A DNA stretch of 64,000 nucleotides from Calliphora vicina. Its lineage: Eukaryota; Arthropoda; Insecta; Diptera; Calliphoridae. The stretch lies in assembly GCF_958450345.1 (NCBI RefSeq), contig NC_088780.1, forward strand, positions 63,883,533-63,947,532. The letters are read 5' to 3'. Shown here one piece after another: positions 33,814 to 44,035 of the stretch. A program made the position numbers and the translations under genes. Under the pieces are notes generated by a model, which saw nothing but the letters and a program-made list of their open reading frames with translations, was not told where the DNA came from and did no database searches. Numbering within the stretch: the stretch's first letter is position 1; each line of letters starts with the position of its first letter.

Positions 33814-34068
33814 TGTTTATGCGCACAGTGTATATGGCCAGTTATTGTTCACTGGCCATTCTATGTTTTTTATTGTTTTCTCATTTTTTGTAATTTTTAA
33901 ACTCACTTACTCTTGTAAACCCCAAGCGTACGGTACGTACTTAGAAAAAATATAAACCCCCGAAGAAAAACCAAATAAAACCCCATTTTATTTTAAAACC
34001 CCAAAAACTAATTGAATTTTTATTTTTTTTAAACCCCGATATTTTCGAGGAAATATTTCAAGGAAACA
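33814..34068 (+). repeat. BEL left LTR
   Basis: 255 bp, identical by eye to 41231-41485. Contains repeated AACCCC motifs, unusual for this AT-rich region. Confidence 0.95.
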
Positions 34069-35689
34069 TTTTGGTCCTTCGAACCGGATTGAAACCCCCG
34101 AGGCCTTGAAATATTTCATGAAAATATTTTTATTTTCAGTGAAAACCCAGGAATTTTCCCCCAAACCATTTGGAAATATTTTACTTAAAATCCCCCTTAC
34201 CCACAAAACCTACGGAAAAAAAGGTACGTTATTCAATTTAAAAGTGAATAAAACAAATACAAAAAGTGACAATAAAAAAGTGTTTTTTATAAAAAAGCAA
34301 AAGAATAACCAACAAGTTAAAAAACCCCTTGTTCAAAAATTGCAATTTGCCGTCGGCAAAACACAAACGATTTTTTTCTCTACTGCATTCCTTTTTTTCT
34401 ATCCTCACTTTTTTACCCTTGTTTTAATTTCTTTTTTTTTCGCGTGTGTTTAACTCCAAAAATAAAAGAAAAAACTCTTATATTGTGTGGATTTTTCATA
34501 TATTTATTCACAGTGTTTATTCCCTTATTACCCGTGTTTTTCTTTTATTTAAAAGTGATATTTTTATTTACTTCAGTGTTTTTGTTGTTTTTTAATCCCA
34601 GCTTCTTTATTCTCTGTTAACACTGCTGTTAACAAAAGCTTTAATAGTGATACGTTTTTTACTCAACTGTGTTGATCTAAACGAATATAGCACAAAAGAG
34701 AATAAAGAAGAAAAACATTTTACTCGCTAGTTTAATTATAAACAAAAACCGACGGACACGCGATTAAAATAAAAATTAAATTATTTTGTGAATTTTTTAT
34801 TTTGTGATATTTTAATAATATCAAATAAATAATAATAAAAATATAATTTTAATAAACCCAATATAAAGTGAGTGTGTGTGTTATTTATTGTAATAATAAT
34901 AACATTCAAAAAAAATTACAGTGCAATTGTTGGTTGTTGTTTATTTTCTCTTTTGCTTTATATTGTCACTTACGCTAGTGCTGCAATATTTTAATCGTAC
35001 GAATAAACCGGTTACCGTGTATTTTATCGTAATAAAGTGCATTTTTACTCATTTTTTTGATATTTAACCCGTGAAAATAAATTAATTGAGCATTTTTAAA
35101 TTAAAATTTAACCCGTGAATAAAATATAATTGAAAAATAATTATTTTTAGTGAAAATTAATTATTTAATTTTATTCGAAAGTGAGTAACCGTTTATTCGT
35201 TTGCAGTAGTAGTGTATATTAAACATTTTTTATACCTTTTTTAATATTGAAAGTGCATTTACACTATAGAAAATCGTTGTTCAAATTTATTTACCTAATT
35301 TTTTGAATATTTTTATCTTGAGATAAAAAGAACAACGTGTAAATTCACTTTCTTATTTAATATTTTACATATTTAACCCATTATTTTTGTGGAATTTGCT
35401 TTGTGAATTCCTATTAACCCAAATAATTTTGAAATTTGTCATCTTTTTAAGATTATTTTTGAATTTTTTGAAACTTTTACTCGTTTTTTGTCGATTTTAC
35501 TCAGTATTTCAAACCCTCGTATTTCAAACAATCGTGATAAAATTCAAATTTTTAAATTATTTAAAGATTAGTTTTGTCTATTTTTTGAATTTTAAACAAG
35601 TTTTCCCTATTTTTGATTATTTTTAAATTTTGTTACTCGATTTTTCTTACTTTTTTTTCAAAATTACCCGATATTTTTTAAGATCAAAA
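34069..35689 (+). other. BEL 5' leader, 1.6 kb
   Basis: From the primer site to the gag ATG. AT-rich, with several AACCCGTGAAAATAAATTAATT-like repeats near 35065-35170. The 115-codon and 79-codon frames at 34106 and 35387 are not convincing genes; the second is a hydrophobic string from T-rich DNA. Confidence 0.6.
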
Positions 35690-37195
35690 ATGGACATGTC
35701 CGCATTGATTCGTAATGCCGATCGTTTGGCAGAATTCGAGGCTCATATTTCGATAATACCCGTCGGTGAACATCGAATTGGTTCGTTAAGTAGCCACGAA
35801 AAAGAATTAAACCGTTTATGGGAAGCTGTTCGTTCAGCATACGATACTTTGCTGATCGAAGCTGAACAATTGAAAACCCCACAGATTGTTGAGGTGAAGG
35901 CCAGATATATGGCTTCTTATAGTACATATACTCGTGGTATCTCCATGATAACCACCTATTTGGACAATTTAAAAACCTCTGCTCAGGCAGAAAAGTCCAT
36001 TGATCAGGGAATAAATTCAATGCCATTTGTTCATTTACCCCCTTGCGACACCCCTATTTTCTATGGTGACTATAAGAACTGGCCTTCATTCCGAGACATG
36101 TTCTCAGCTTTGTATGGCAATAACCCCCGTTTAACCCCTGTACAGAAATTGTACTATTTGCTGCAGAAAACTGCAAAGGATGCTTATGATGTCATACAAA
36201 CTGTTCCATTAACTAATGATGGCTATGCAGTGGCATGGAAAAAGTTAGTTGATACGTATGAGAACAAAGATGCTCTTATAAATGAACAGCTTCGAACTCT
36301 TTTGAGTATTAAACCCATTACCCAAGAAACAGGCCCGAATATTAAAAATCTGCAACGAACTCTTAATGATTGTATTACGAATCTTTCACTATTAGAAGTT
36401 ACTCCGGAAATATTTTATCACGTTATGTTAGTATATATTTGTGCTACAAAGTTACCCGAAAACACTTTAAGTCTCTGGGAACAGTCGAAGAAACTTTGTC
36501 CAAAATCTCCAAAGTGGGAGGATATGGACGCATTTTTGACAGCTCATTTTAAAACTCTTGAGTCGATTTCTGATATAAGACAGTCTAACCCAGTTCAAAA
36601 TATGAACAAAACCCCGAACACATTACCACGAAAGAACTCGATTGTTAATGCGCCTAAGAAATCATTTAATGACTCTAGAAAAGTTCAAAGTTTTGCGACA
36701 AAAACTAACCCTAGTTCCACAGTTTGTCGTTGTTTCCTTTGTCAAGGCTCACACCCCCTTAGACTTTGTCCAAACTTCTTGAGTCAGACTGTCGATGATA
36801 GAATGTCAACCGTAAAGAGACTTAGGTGTTGTTCAAATTGTTTGGCGACTTCTCACGATTTTAAGAATTGTAGAAGTACTCATGTTTGTTCTTTGTGTAG
36901 ACAGAAGCATCACTCTTTGCTTCATAGAGATCAAAGACCGCAAGGTCAAAATTCTCAATTAGCAACCCAATTTCCTATAGCTTCCGGTACTAATGTACCA
37001 TTACAACCCCCTTATAATGTTAACCCGATTCCAGCAAGCACCCAAAATCAACCCCCTCTTAATTTTACCCCTTCAACATCTGCAGCGGCTCAAAACGTTC
37101 ATACGTATGCCGCACATTTGAGCCCTAACGTTTACATGGACTATTTGTATAGTCCATGTAAACGATCTCAGATGTGCGGCTCGAGCGCTAGTTGA
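35690..37195 (+). CDS. BEL Gag protein
   Basis: ATG at 35690 (AAAAATGG context) starts a 501-codon frame. After a helical N-terminal half comes FYGDYKNWPSFRDMF, the DUF1759-type capsid region of BEL/Pao Gag, and a long capsid-like stretch. Near the C terminus are cysteine clusters CRCFLCQGSHPLRLC and CCSNCLATSHDFKNC, then CSLCRQKHHSLLH, typical of the multiple knuckles of BEL Gag. It ends at a stop at 37193-37195 within the foldback at the gag-pol boundary. Gag packages the RNA in cytoplasmic particles. It looks intact. Confidence 0.85.
   Translation: MDMSALIRNADRLAEFEAHISIIPVGEHRIGSLSSHEKELNRLWEAVRSAYDTLLIEAEQLKTPQIVEVKARYMASYSTYTRGISMITTYLDNLKTSAQAEKSIDQGINSMPFVHLPPCDTPIFYGDYKNWPSFRDMFSALYGNNPRLTPVQKLYYLLQKTAKDAYDVIQTVPLTNDGYAVAWKKLVDTYENKDALINEQLRTLLSIKPITQETGPNIKNLQRTLNDCITNLSLLEVTPEIFYHVMLVYICATKLPENTLSLWEQSKKLCPKSPKWEDMDAFLTAHFKTLESISDIRQSNPVQNMNKTPNTLPRKNSIVNAPKKSFNDSRKVQSFATKTNPSSTVCRCFLCQGSHPLRLCPNFLSQTVDDRMSTVKRLRCCSNCLATSHDFKNCRSTHVCSLCRQKHHSLLHRDQRPQGQNSQLATQFPIASGTNVPLQPPYNVNPIPASTQNQPPLNFTPSTSAAAQNVHTYAAHLSPNVYMDYLYSPCKRSQMCGSSAS
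37109..37176. repeat. Foldback at the gag-pol junction
   Basis: GCCGCACATTTGAGCC...GTTTACATGGACTA pairs with TAGTCCATGTAAACGATCTCAGATGTGCGGC across a short TTTG loop, about 30-bp arms with few mismatches. Confidence 0.85.
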
Positions 37196-40100
37196 CCCTG
37201 GTTCGCAAGGCACCTTTATCTCTAGGAGATTACAAAGGAAGCTTTCTATACCAACATTTTCAGTACCATCGACAAATGTCACTGGTATGATGGATTGCTT
37301 GGCTGGAAATTCCTCTACTATGTGCGTTCTTTCTGTCGGATCCCCGATAGACCCCAGTTTCAAACTTAAAATTTGCGCATATGTAGTTGAGAAAATTACC
37401 GGTCGGTTGCCCTCGTGTACCCTTTCAGATATCGTAAACTCTAGTTTTCCCGATATTACCATGACCGACGTCATGTGTACCCGTATGGATATCCTATTTG
37501 GAGGAAATGTTTATCCAAAAATTTTAACCTCGGATGTTAGAAAGCATCCAAATGGCAACCTGATCGCCCAAAGAACAGTTTTCGGTTGGATAGTAACTGG
37601 TGAGGTATTTCAATCGGAACCCATGTACACCCTTGCAACGTTTTGCAACCAAGTTGAGTTGAACGCCCAACTTGCTCGTTTTTGGGAACTTGAAGAAGTT
37701 CCACAAGCGACACGATGGTCCGAAAGCGAAGAAATTTGTGAGGAGCTTTACCGGACTACTACTTACAGAAACCCCGATGGTCGCTATGTAGTTTCACTCC
37801 CTTTTCGTCGAGAATTTTATAATGAAGTGACATTAGGAGATTCTCGACATAGTGCTTTGTCCCAGTTCATGAGAAATGAAACTCGACTTTTAAAGAACCC
37901 CGAATTGAAATCACAGTATGACACTGTGATTAGCGAGTATTTTGAAATGGGACATATCAAAGCAGTTAATCCCTCTGATTCAAAAGCGACTAGTTATTAT
38001 TTACCGCATCATGCAGTATTTAAACCCGATAGTTTGACCACCAAACTCCGTGTGGTATTTAACGCCTCAAACCCATCCTCCAATGGCGTAAGCCTTAATA
38101 ATATATTATACCCCGGTCCTGTTTTACAGGCAGACCTTACGGTCTTAATCCTCCAATGGCGACTCTTTCGTTACGTTTTTAACGCTGACATTGAGAAAAT
38201 GTATCGCCAAATTTTAATTCATCCCGAACAAACACAATTTCAGCGGATCTTTTACCGCAATAATCCCGAAGCTGATATAAAGGACTATGAGCTAAATACA
38301 GTCACATTCGGAGTGAATTGTGCACCGTATTTAGCGATTCGAACTCTTTTACAATTGGCCAACGATTGTGAACCCCAAAGTCCGTTAGCATCTCAAATTT
38401 TGAAAACCCAAATGTATGTCGATGACGTACTTGCTGGCTCTCATGAGCTAGAAGACGCTTTTGAGAGACGTATTGAACTCACCCATGTTCTCGAATCGGC
38501 TGGTTTCGTTTTACGAAAATGGACTGCCAATCATATACGTCTCTTAGAAGATTTACCCCGTGAGAATCTGCTTGATGCAGACTTCTTAAAATTTGCAGAT
38601 GCTAGCACAACAAAAACCCTGGGCTTGCGATGGAATGCTGATACTGACAGTTTCTACTTCCGACACATATCGCAGCCACGCCGGGATATTGTGACAAAAC
38701 GCGCTGTCTTGTCAGAAATAGCTAAGCTATTTGACCCCGCCGGTTGGCTCTCTCCAAAAATTATTGTTGCAAAAATTATAATGCAACAAATATGGAAAGA
38801 CAAGACAGATTGGGATGAAAGTTTAAAAACCTTAACCCTTGCGCAGTGGCGCTCATTTTTAAATGATTACCCGAATATTGAGAAAATTAACATTCCAAGA
38901 TGGGTTAATTTTCACCCGAGTCATGAAATTGAACTTCATGCATTTTCTGATGCTTCAGAAAAGGCTTATGGCTGTGCTCTTTATGTTCGAAGTATTTCGG
39001 CAAATGAAATCACTTCACATTTACTCTCTGCAAAGACGAAGGTAGCTCCTGTTAAGTCTGAAACATTACCCCGTTTAGAACTTTGTGGAGCGGCTTTGAT
39101 GGCAAACATGGTAGAATCTTTGTGTAGTCAATTAAATCTAGACAAGAGAAAGATTTATATGTGGACCGATTCTACTATAGTTTTATCTTGGCTCAAAAAA
39201 CCCCCGTGTCATTGGCCAACCTTTGTCAAGAACAGAGTTGCACTAATAGTAAAGAAAGTAGGTAACGAAAATTGGTTTCATGTTGATTCCAAAGATAACC
39301 CCGCAGATCTCGCAAGTCGTGGAACTCTTGCTCGAGATGTAGTAGATAACCCCTTATGGTGGTATGGTCCCTCGTGGTTACGACAACCGCGAGAATACTG
39401 GCCACAAAATATCGTTACCGAACATCTACATTTAGAAGTTCAATCTTTTTCTGTTCAGACTGAACTAAAATTTGACATACTGGAACGTTTTTCAGATTTA
39501 CCCCGTGCAATGCGAATTATTTCGTATTGGTTCAGGTGTTTACAGTATTTGAAAACCCGAAAATGCTTGTACAACACTTTAGATTTAACCCAATCAGAAA
39601 TGAGATTTACTCGTGATCGATTAATTCTAGTATGTCAAAAGAATTATATACCCGAATATTCTTTACTCTCAAAAGGTAAACCCATATCTTCCAAGAGTAA
39701 TTTACTCACTTTGAACCCGTTTATTGACTCGAATGGTTTTGTCAGAATCAATGGTCGATTAGTTCGATCACCTGGCTTAACATACGATGAGCGTTACCCT
39801 AAAATTCTGCCTTATGCAGCCCGTTTTACTCGTTTGTTTGTTGAACATGTTCACAAGTGCTCTGCCCATGGTGGCCATTCATTAATGCTCAGATTAGTTA
39901 GAAATGAGTTTTGGGTCCCGAAATTAAAGAATCTAATTCGTACAGTTATTTTCAATTGTAAGGAATGTACAATTTACCGAAAGAAAACCGGTCAGCAGAT
40001 TATGGCTGCTTTACCCCCTGAACGTGCGTCTCTTTCGAGACCGTTTACCCATACTGGTTTAGATTTCGCAGGTCCGTTCGACATAAAATCCTACATTGGT

Positions 40101-40964
40101 AGAGGTTGCCGAATAACAAAAGGTTATGTTCTCGTGTTTGTTTGTTTCGCCACAAAGGCGATTCATTTAGAGGCAACCGGTGATATGTCGACCGAAACAT
40201 TTCTTGCTGCTTTTGCCCGTTTTTTCTCTCGTCGAGGTTGTCCTGCTCATGTTTACTCGGACAACGGAACTGCATTTGTCGGTGCTGCTAATTTACTGGA
40301 AGTTGACCGAAAGCAGTTTTTACTCCAATTGAGGCAAAAAGTACTTGTACGAAATAGTTCTCAGCCAGTTGAATGGCATTTTATACCCCCTGGGGCTCCT
40401 CATATGGGCGGCTTATGGGAAGCCGGCGTTAAGAGTGTAAAAACTCATTTTCGCAAAATTGCTGGAATGCAAAAATTTACATTTGAGGAGTTTTCAACAA
40501 TGTTAAGCCGTATTGAAGCTTGCCTAAACTCAAGACCATTAACTGCAATGAGCGATGATCCCCTCGATTTAGTCCCATTAACCCCTGGTCATTTTTTGAT
40601 CGGAGCGCCTCTTTTGGCACCCCCTGAACCCAATCATTCCGATCTTTCTTTGAGTATTGCTAATAGATGGCAGAAACTCAAAGTGCTCCATCATCAGTTT
40701 GCTCTGCGATGGAAAGAGGAATACCTCAAAGAACTCCATCGGCGAACTAAGTGGAAATATCCACAAAGGGACTTGAAAGTAGGAGATTTAGTTGTGATCC
40801 GTCAAGATAATTTACCCCCGAATGAATGGCGCTTAGGTAGGATAGAGAAGACTCATGTAGGGCAAGATCGTAAGGTCCGCTCTGCGGACTTGAGAACAGC
40901 TTCGGGCATTTTTACCCGGCCCATAGTGAAGCTTGTTCTCTTGCCAAAGTCAGAAGCTGACTAA
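37122..40964 (+). CDS. BEL Pol: protease, RT, RNase H, integrase
   Basis: Open without stops from 37122, in the +1 frame relative to gag and overlapping it by about 70 bases. No in-frame start is obvious; the first ATG is at 37287, after the protease site. Domains: protease RALVDPGSQGTFIS, RT (VFNASNPSSNG, NADIEKMYRQI, MYVDDVLAG), RNase H (LHAFSDASEKAYG, YMWTDSTIVLSWL), integrase HHCC (HKCSAHGGH...CKEC), core (GLDFAGPF, YSDNGTAFVG, GGLWEAGVKSVK) and a C-terminal chromatin-type tail ending ARPIVKLVLL-like. All catalytic acids of RT and integrase are present. Expression would need frameshifting, or else this copy is broken at the junction. Confidence 0.88.
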   Translation, partial: ALTFTWTICIVHVNDLRCAARALVDPGSQGTFISRRLQRKLSIPTFSVPSTNVTGMMDCLAGNSSTMCVLSVGSPIDPSFKLKICAYVVEKITGRLPSCTLSDIVNSSFPDITMTDVMCTRMDILFGGNVYPKILTSDVRKHPNGNLIAQRTVFGWIVTGEVFQSEPMYTLATFCNQVELNAQLARFWELEEVPQATRWSESEEICEELYRTTTYRNPDGRYVVSLPFRREFYNEVTLGDSRHSALSQFMRNETRLLKNPELKSQYDTVISEYFEMGHIKAVNPSDSKATSYYLPHHAVFKPDSLTTKLRVVFNASNPSSNGVSLNNILYPGPVLQADLTVLILQWRLFRYVFNADIEKMYRQILIHPEQTQFQRIFYRNNPEADIKDYELNTVTFGVNCAPYLAIRTLLQLANDCEPQSPLASQILKTQMYVDDVLAGSHELEDAFERRIELTHVLESAGFVLRKWTANHIRLLEDLPRENLLDADFLKFADASTTKTLGLRWNADTDSFYFRHISQPRRDIVTKRAVLSEIAKLFDPAGWLSPKIIVAKIIMQQIWKDKTDWDESLKTLTLAQWRSFLNDYPNIEKINIPRWVNFHPSHEIELHAFSDASEKAYGCALYVRSISANEITSHLLSAKTKVAPVKSETLPRLELCGAALMANMVESLCSQLNLDKRKIYMWTDSTIVLSWLKKPPCHWPTFVKNRVALIVKKVGNENWFHVDSKDNPADLASRGTLARDVVDNPLWWYGPSWLRQPREYWPQNIVTEHLHLEVQSFSVQTELKFDILERFSDLPRAMRIISYWFRCLQYLKTRKCLYNTLDLTQSEMRFTRDRLILVCQKNYIPEYSLLSKGKPISSKSNLLTLNPFIDSNGFVRINGRLVRSPGLTYDERYPKILPYAARFTRLFVEHVHKCSAHGGHSLMLRLVRNEFWVPKLKNLIRTVIFNCKECTIYRKKTGQQIMAALPPERASLSRPFTHTGLDFAGPFDIKSYIGRGCRITKGYVLVFVCFATKAIHLEATGDMSTETFLAAFARFFSRRGCPAHVYSDNGTAFVGAANLLEVDRKQFLLQLRQKVLVRNSSQPVEWHFIPPGAPHMGGLWEAGVKSVKTHFRKIAGMQKFTFEEFSTMLSRIEACLNSRPLTAMSDDPLDLVPLTPGHFLIGAPLLAPPEPNHSDLSLSIANRWQKLKVLHHQFALRWKEEYLKELHRRTKWKYPQRDLKVGDLVVIRQDNLPPNEWRLGRIEKTHVGQDRKVRSADLRTASGIFTRPIVKLVLLPKSEAD

Positions 40965-41230
40965 TTTGTATTTTTTCTTCTCTCTCTCCCATTTTTATTT
41001 AACTCATATAGCTCGATGTCAAGTGTGAATCGCCGCCTCGAAGTCAACAGTAACAACCCCAGCAGTATCTGCAAGGACAACCCCCGCAATATCAGAAGAA
41101 GCAACAACACCAACTGACATGTCAGCAGCAACAACAACCCCATCCATATAACCCGCAACATCAAACCCCGGTTATTTTACCCCGCAGAATCCTCAGCCTT
41201 CCTTGTTGCAGTATAGCAAGGGGGGCGGGA

Positions 41231-41485
41231 TGTTTATGCGCACAGTGTATATGGCCAGTTATTGTTCACTGGCCATTCTATGTTTTTTATTGTTTTCTCA
41301 TTTTTTGTAATTTTTAAACTCACTTACTCTTGTAAACCCCAAGCGTACGGTACGTACTTAGAAAAAATATAAACCCCCGAAGAAAAACCAAATAAAACCC
41401 CATTTTATTTTAAAACCCCAAAAACTAATTGAATTTTTATTTTTTTTAAACCCCGATATTTTCGAGGAAATATTTCAAGGAAACA
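41231..41485 (+). repeat. BEL right LTR
   Basis: 255 bp, identical by eye to the left LTR; follows the purine tract and is followed by TCAAG and copia sequence. Confidence 0.95.
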
Positions 41486-41506
41486 TCAAGTTAAATTGAG
41501 AAGGGG

Positions 41507-41718
41507 TGTTGATAGAACAATATTACTTGATAAATTAAATACTTGATGTTGTTTGTTTTTATAATTTATAAATAACGCTTTGAAAAAATATTCATACATT
41601 TTTTAAATATTTTTTCACTTCTGAAAAATCTTTCAATCTGTTAAATATAATTTTCTTTTAAATAAATAAAATATTTTATATTAAATAAATTGTGAAAATA
41701 TTTTGAGCTGCGCCAATA
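41507..41718 (+). repeat. Copia right LTR
   Basis: 212 bp after polypurine GAGAAGGGG; two differences from the left LTR (TTTTCTTTTA versus TTTTCCTTTA, and TGAAAATATT versus TGAAATTATT). Confidence 0.93.
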
Positions 41719-41723
41719 AAAAT

Positions 41724-42030
41724 GAGCTTCTATTTTAACATTTCTTGAAATATGTATGTTAATTTCGTTCCTCCATTTCTTGTTCTACTGGCCTGAGACG
41801 CGTTAATGGCCTGGGGAATTTTTAATAACTTTTCACAATTTTTTTAACCAATTTTAGTCTTTTATATCTCATTATAACGACAATTGCTTGTACATGTCTA
41901 TTCTTTTGCATTAAATTGCAAACGTAGTTTTTTAATGGTAAATTTTTTACAAAAACTGAGAAATTGAATTTTTTCACCCTTTAAATGCTCCTCAAAACTT
42001 TGAATGGCGAGCGGCACGGGTTAACGTCGC
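41724..42030. other. Unassigned sequence after copia
   Basis: No ORF or repeat recognised; it should be continuous with sequence left of 29670 before the copia insertion. Confidence 0.35.
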
Positions 42031-42305
42031 ACAGTGGGGGATCTGAAAAAAAAAGTGGAAATAAATCTGTAACTTCTAAACGAATAGCCCGATTTTAATA
42101 AAATTTTCCATGGCTATAGAGGAGGTGTCGATAAGTTTAAGTTTTGAATTTGGGCTTAAACAACCAAGGGGGGGCCGAGCCACAATGCCCCAAAGTGGGG
42201 CACCTCGGGTATATCAAAAATTAAAAATGATGCCAAATTTTTGTTTGCGATCCGATTTGAAAGATTTTTATATATATGGAATGTACTAGACGAGATCTAC
42301 AAAAA
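42031..42305 (+). mobile_element. GCACAGTGG repeat family, truncated copy
   Basis: Starts GCACAGTGGGGGATCTGAAA and runs through GGGCACCTCGGGTATATC to TAGACGAGATCTACAAAAAA, matching 20352-20595 and the inverse of 59330-59603. It is cut at about 42305 and has no matching right arm here. Confidence 0.8.
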
Positions 42306-42684
42306 ACACTAAGCGTCCGATTTCTCTATTTTTTTTTTATACCACTGTACAACACCAATATGTTAAGTTAAACTTGTGTACAGTAAAACTTTTAACTTGT
42401 ACGTAAATTCATTCTATCAGCATTAAAACCATTCGTACCAATCGTTGCTTTTGGGAGTGTTAATTTACTTTTATAGAAGACAAGCAATACATGCATCATT
42501 TTTCGTTGCACTCCATTTTATGAATAATGTCATGCATTGCTTTGCAGAATTAATGTATATTGTCAACAAAAGGCTCTTTTAGGAACCCTATACACAACCC
42601 TTCCTTACCTTTAGGCTTTCTCTACACTTGTAGCTGTAAATTCATGATTCCGTGTAACCAACCAATCTGGTAATGTACACATCC
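42306..42684. other. No gene seen
   Basis: Mixed AT-rich sequence; a CTTACCTTTAGGC motif near 42605 resembles the end of the next MITE but has no partner. Confidence 0.35.
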
Positions 42685-42687
42685 TAA

Positions 42688-42957
42688 AGGTAGGTTCACA
42701 CATGACAAATATTAAAAAAAATAACGAAAAAGACGTAACCACTAAGTAAAATACATTTGAATTCTTTTATTTATTTATTTATTTCAAAAACTTATTTTAC
42801 TTAGGATGATTCAAAACAAAAAAAAATCGTATTATATTATTTGATGCTGTTTGATCTTACAAAATACTTGTAAGAGTAAACACGTCAAACAAATTTGTGC
42901 TAAAAAAATGTTGGTTACGCTTTTTTGATCAAATATTTGCCATGTGTGACCCTACCT
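42688..42957. mobile_element. 270-bp PIF/Harbinger-type MITE
   Basis: Ends AGGTAGGTTCACACATGACA and TGTGTGACCCTACCT. TAA on both sides (42685-42687 and 42958-42960). The right TAA is shared with the next MITE. Confidence 0.85.
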
Positions 42958-42960
42958 TAA

Positions 42961-43387
42961 AGCTGGAGGTCCACACTACGCGTCTTCGCGTCAAAGCATT
43001 GCGTGCTTTTTATACCTACTTCGCATTCTACGCTTCAAGTTACATGTGATGCTTTTTAAGCGTCAATTTTTTGTTTTATTATTAAAAAAACTTCGCGTTT
43101 TCTGCAGTTTTTATTTAGTTTTTCACCATTAAACTTGTTTTAATTTATTAAAATTGAAAAATAGACATTGAAAAAGAATATAAATTGTCAAAATCAGCTG
43201 ACATGTTCGTGCGCCGCTTGTGACGCTTATAAAAGTAGAAAGTAGATCTACTTTAAGCATTCTACGCGTCAAGGCATTCTACGCTTTTGTACATGTAACT
43301 TGCAGCGTACAAATACACTGATTCTACTTTTTTGACAGCCGCGTAGAATGCGAGAAAGCGTAAAACGCGTGGTGTGGACCTCCAGCT
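42961..43387. mobile_element. 427-bp PIF/Harbinger-type MITE
   Basis: Ends AGCTGGAGGTCCACACTACG and GTGTGGACCTCCAGCT, flanked by TAA (42958-42960, 43388-43390). The termini resemble the 151-bp MITE at 3244. Internal inverted motifs such as GCGTCAAAGCATT add to its foldback potential. Confidence 0.88.
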
Positions 43388-43390
43388 TAA

Positions 43391-44035
43391 GGCAAATAAA
43401 AATGAATTAAAAACAATTAGCTTGAAGTTTTCTTTGACTATAATTTTTTATTCATAGACATAAATTATTTAAAATTAGTTGCAGTTAACATACATATGTT
43501 TACATACGCGACTATAATATATTTAATTAATGTGTAAGAAGTTTGTAAAATATTAAATAACACTATATAATAGCAAAGTGGGAGTAGTAGTAGAGGTACA
43601 TACCGTTTTATTTTCCAAGCAGGTTACGTCGAAATTGCAACTAAACACCAAAACCAGAATTGATTATGTTTGCTGTTCTAGTCTTTGCAGATTTTTTTGG
43701 CGATATTTAGTCGGAATACTTCTTCAAATCTGTAACTCAATAGTAATACTCAAATAAAAAAAGAATTAATTAGTTTCATTTTATACAAAATTCAAGAGAA
43801 TGTGATGAAGATTTTTGTATCTTCAAACATTTTACCAGTTATCATATGTACAGTAAACTGCAGTTGATGGATTTGTACATATGATAAGATGCATACAAAA
43901 TGAAATGCCGATTACAAGAAAAAATTCGATAAACTTGTTCTTGCATTCAGCTTTCATTCAATTGAAACGATACTATTTTTTGCTGCAATTGTTGTAACAA
44001 TTTTTGTTCCGTGATAGCAAAAAATTTAACCGCAT
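43391..44035. other. Region 3' of the bZIP gene, no full gene seen
   Basis: AT-rich, with a palindrome ATCATATGTACAG...TTTGTACATATGAT near 43843-43885. The left end follows the MITE pair. Confidence 0.35.

Larger units (their letters stand above)
33814..41485 (+). mobile_element. BEL/Pao LTR retrotransposon, nearly complete, inside copia
   Basis: Two 255-bp LTRs (33814-34068, 41231-41485), identical by eye, start TGTTTATGCGCACAG and end GGAAACA. A perfect 5-bp duplication TCAAG (33809-33813, 41486-41490) shows insertion into copia. The primer site TGGTCCTTCGAACCGGAT begins about three bases after the left LTR and best fits the 3' end of a tyrosine tRNA as I recall it. A purine tract AAGGGGGGCGGGA precedes the right LTR. 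It contains gag and pol. Confidence 0.95.
29675..41718 (+). mobile_element. Copia-type LTR retrotransposon, nearly complete, carrying a BEL insertion
   Basis: Two 212-bp LTRs (29675-29886, 41507-41718) start TGTTGATAG and differ at about two positions. A 5-bp duplication AAAAT flanks them (29670-29674, 41719-41723). The primer site GGTTATGGGCCCAGG directly follows the left LTR; copia elements prime from an internal fragment of initiator-Met tRNA. A polypurine tract GAGAAGGGG precedes the right LTR. The internal part encodes gag, protease, integrase, RT and RNase H in the Ty1/copia order. The BEL element at 33814-41485 sits just after RNase H. Confidence 0.95.

Noticed and set aside
34106..34453. 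115-codon ORF at the BEL primer site
   Set aside because: Starts inside the primer-site region and shows no domain; lysine-rich from A-rich DNA.
35387..35626. 79-codon hydrophobic ORF before BEL gag
   Set aside because: A chance product of T-rich leader sequence; no signal or family likeness.
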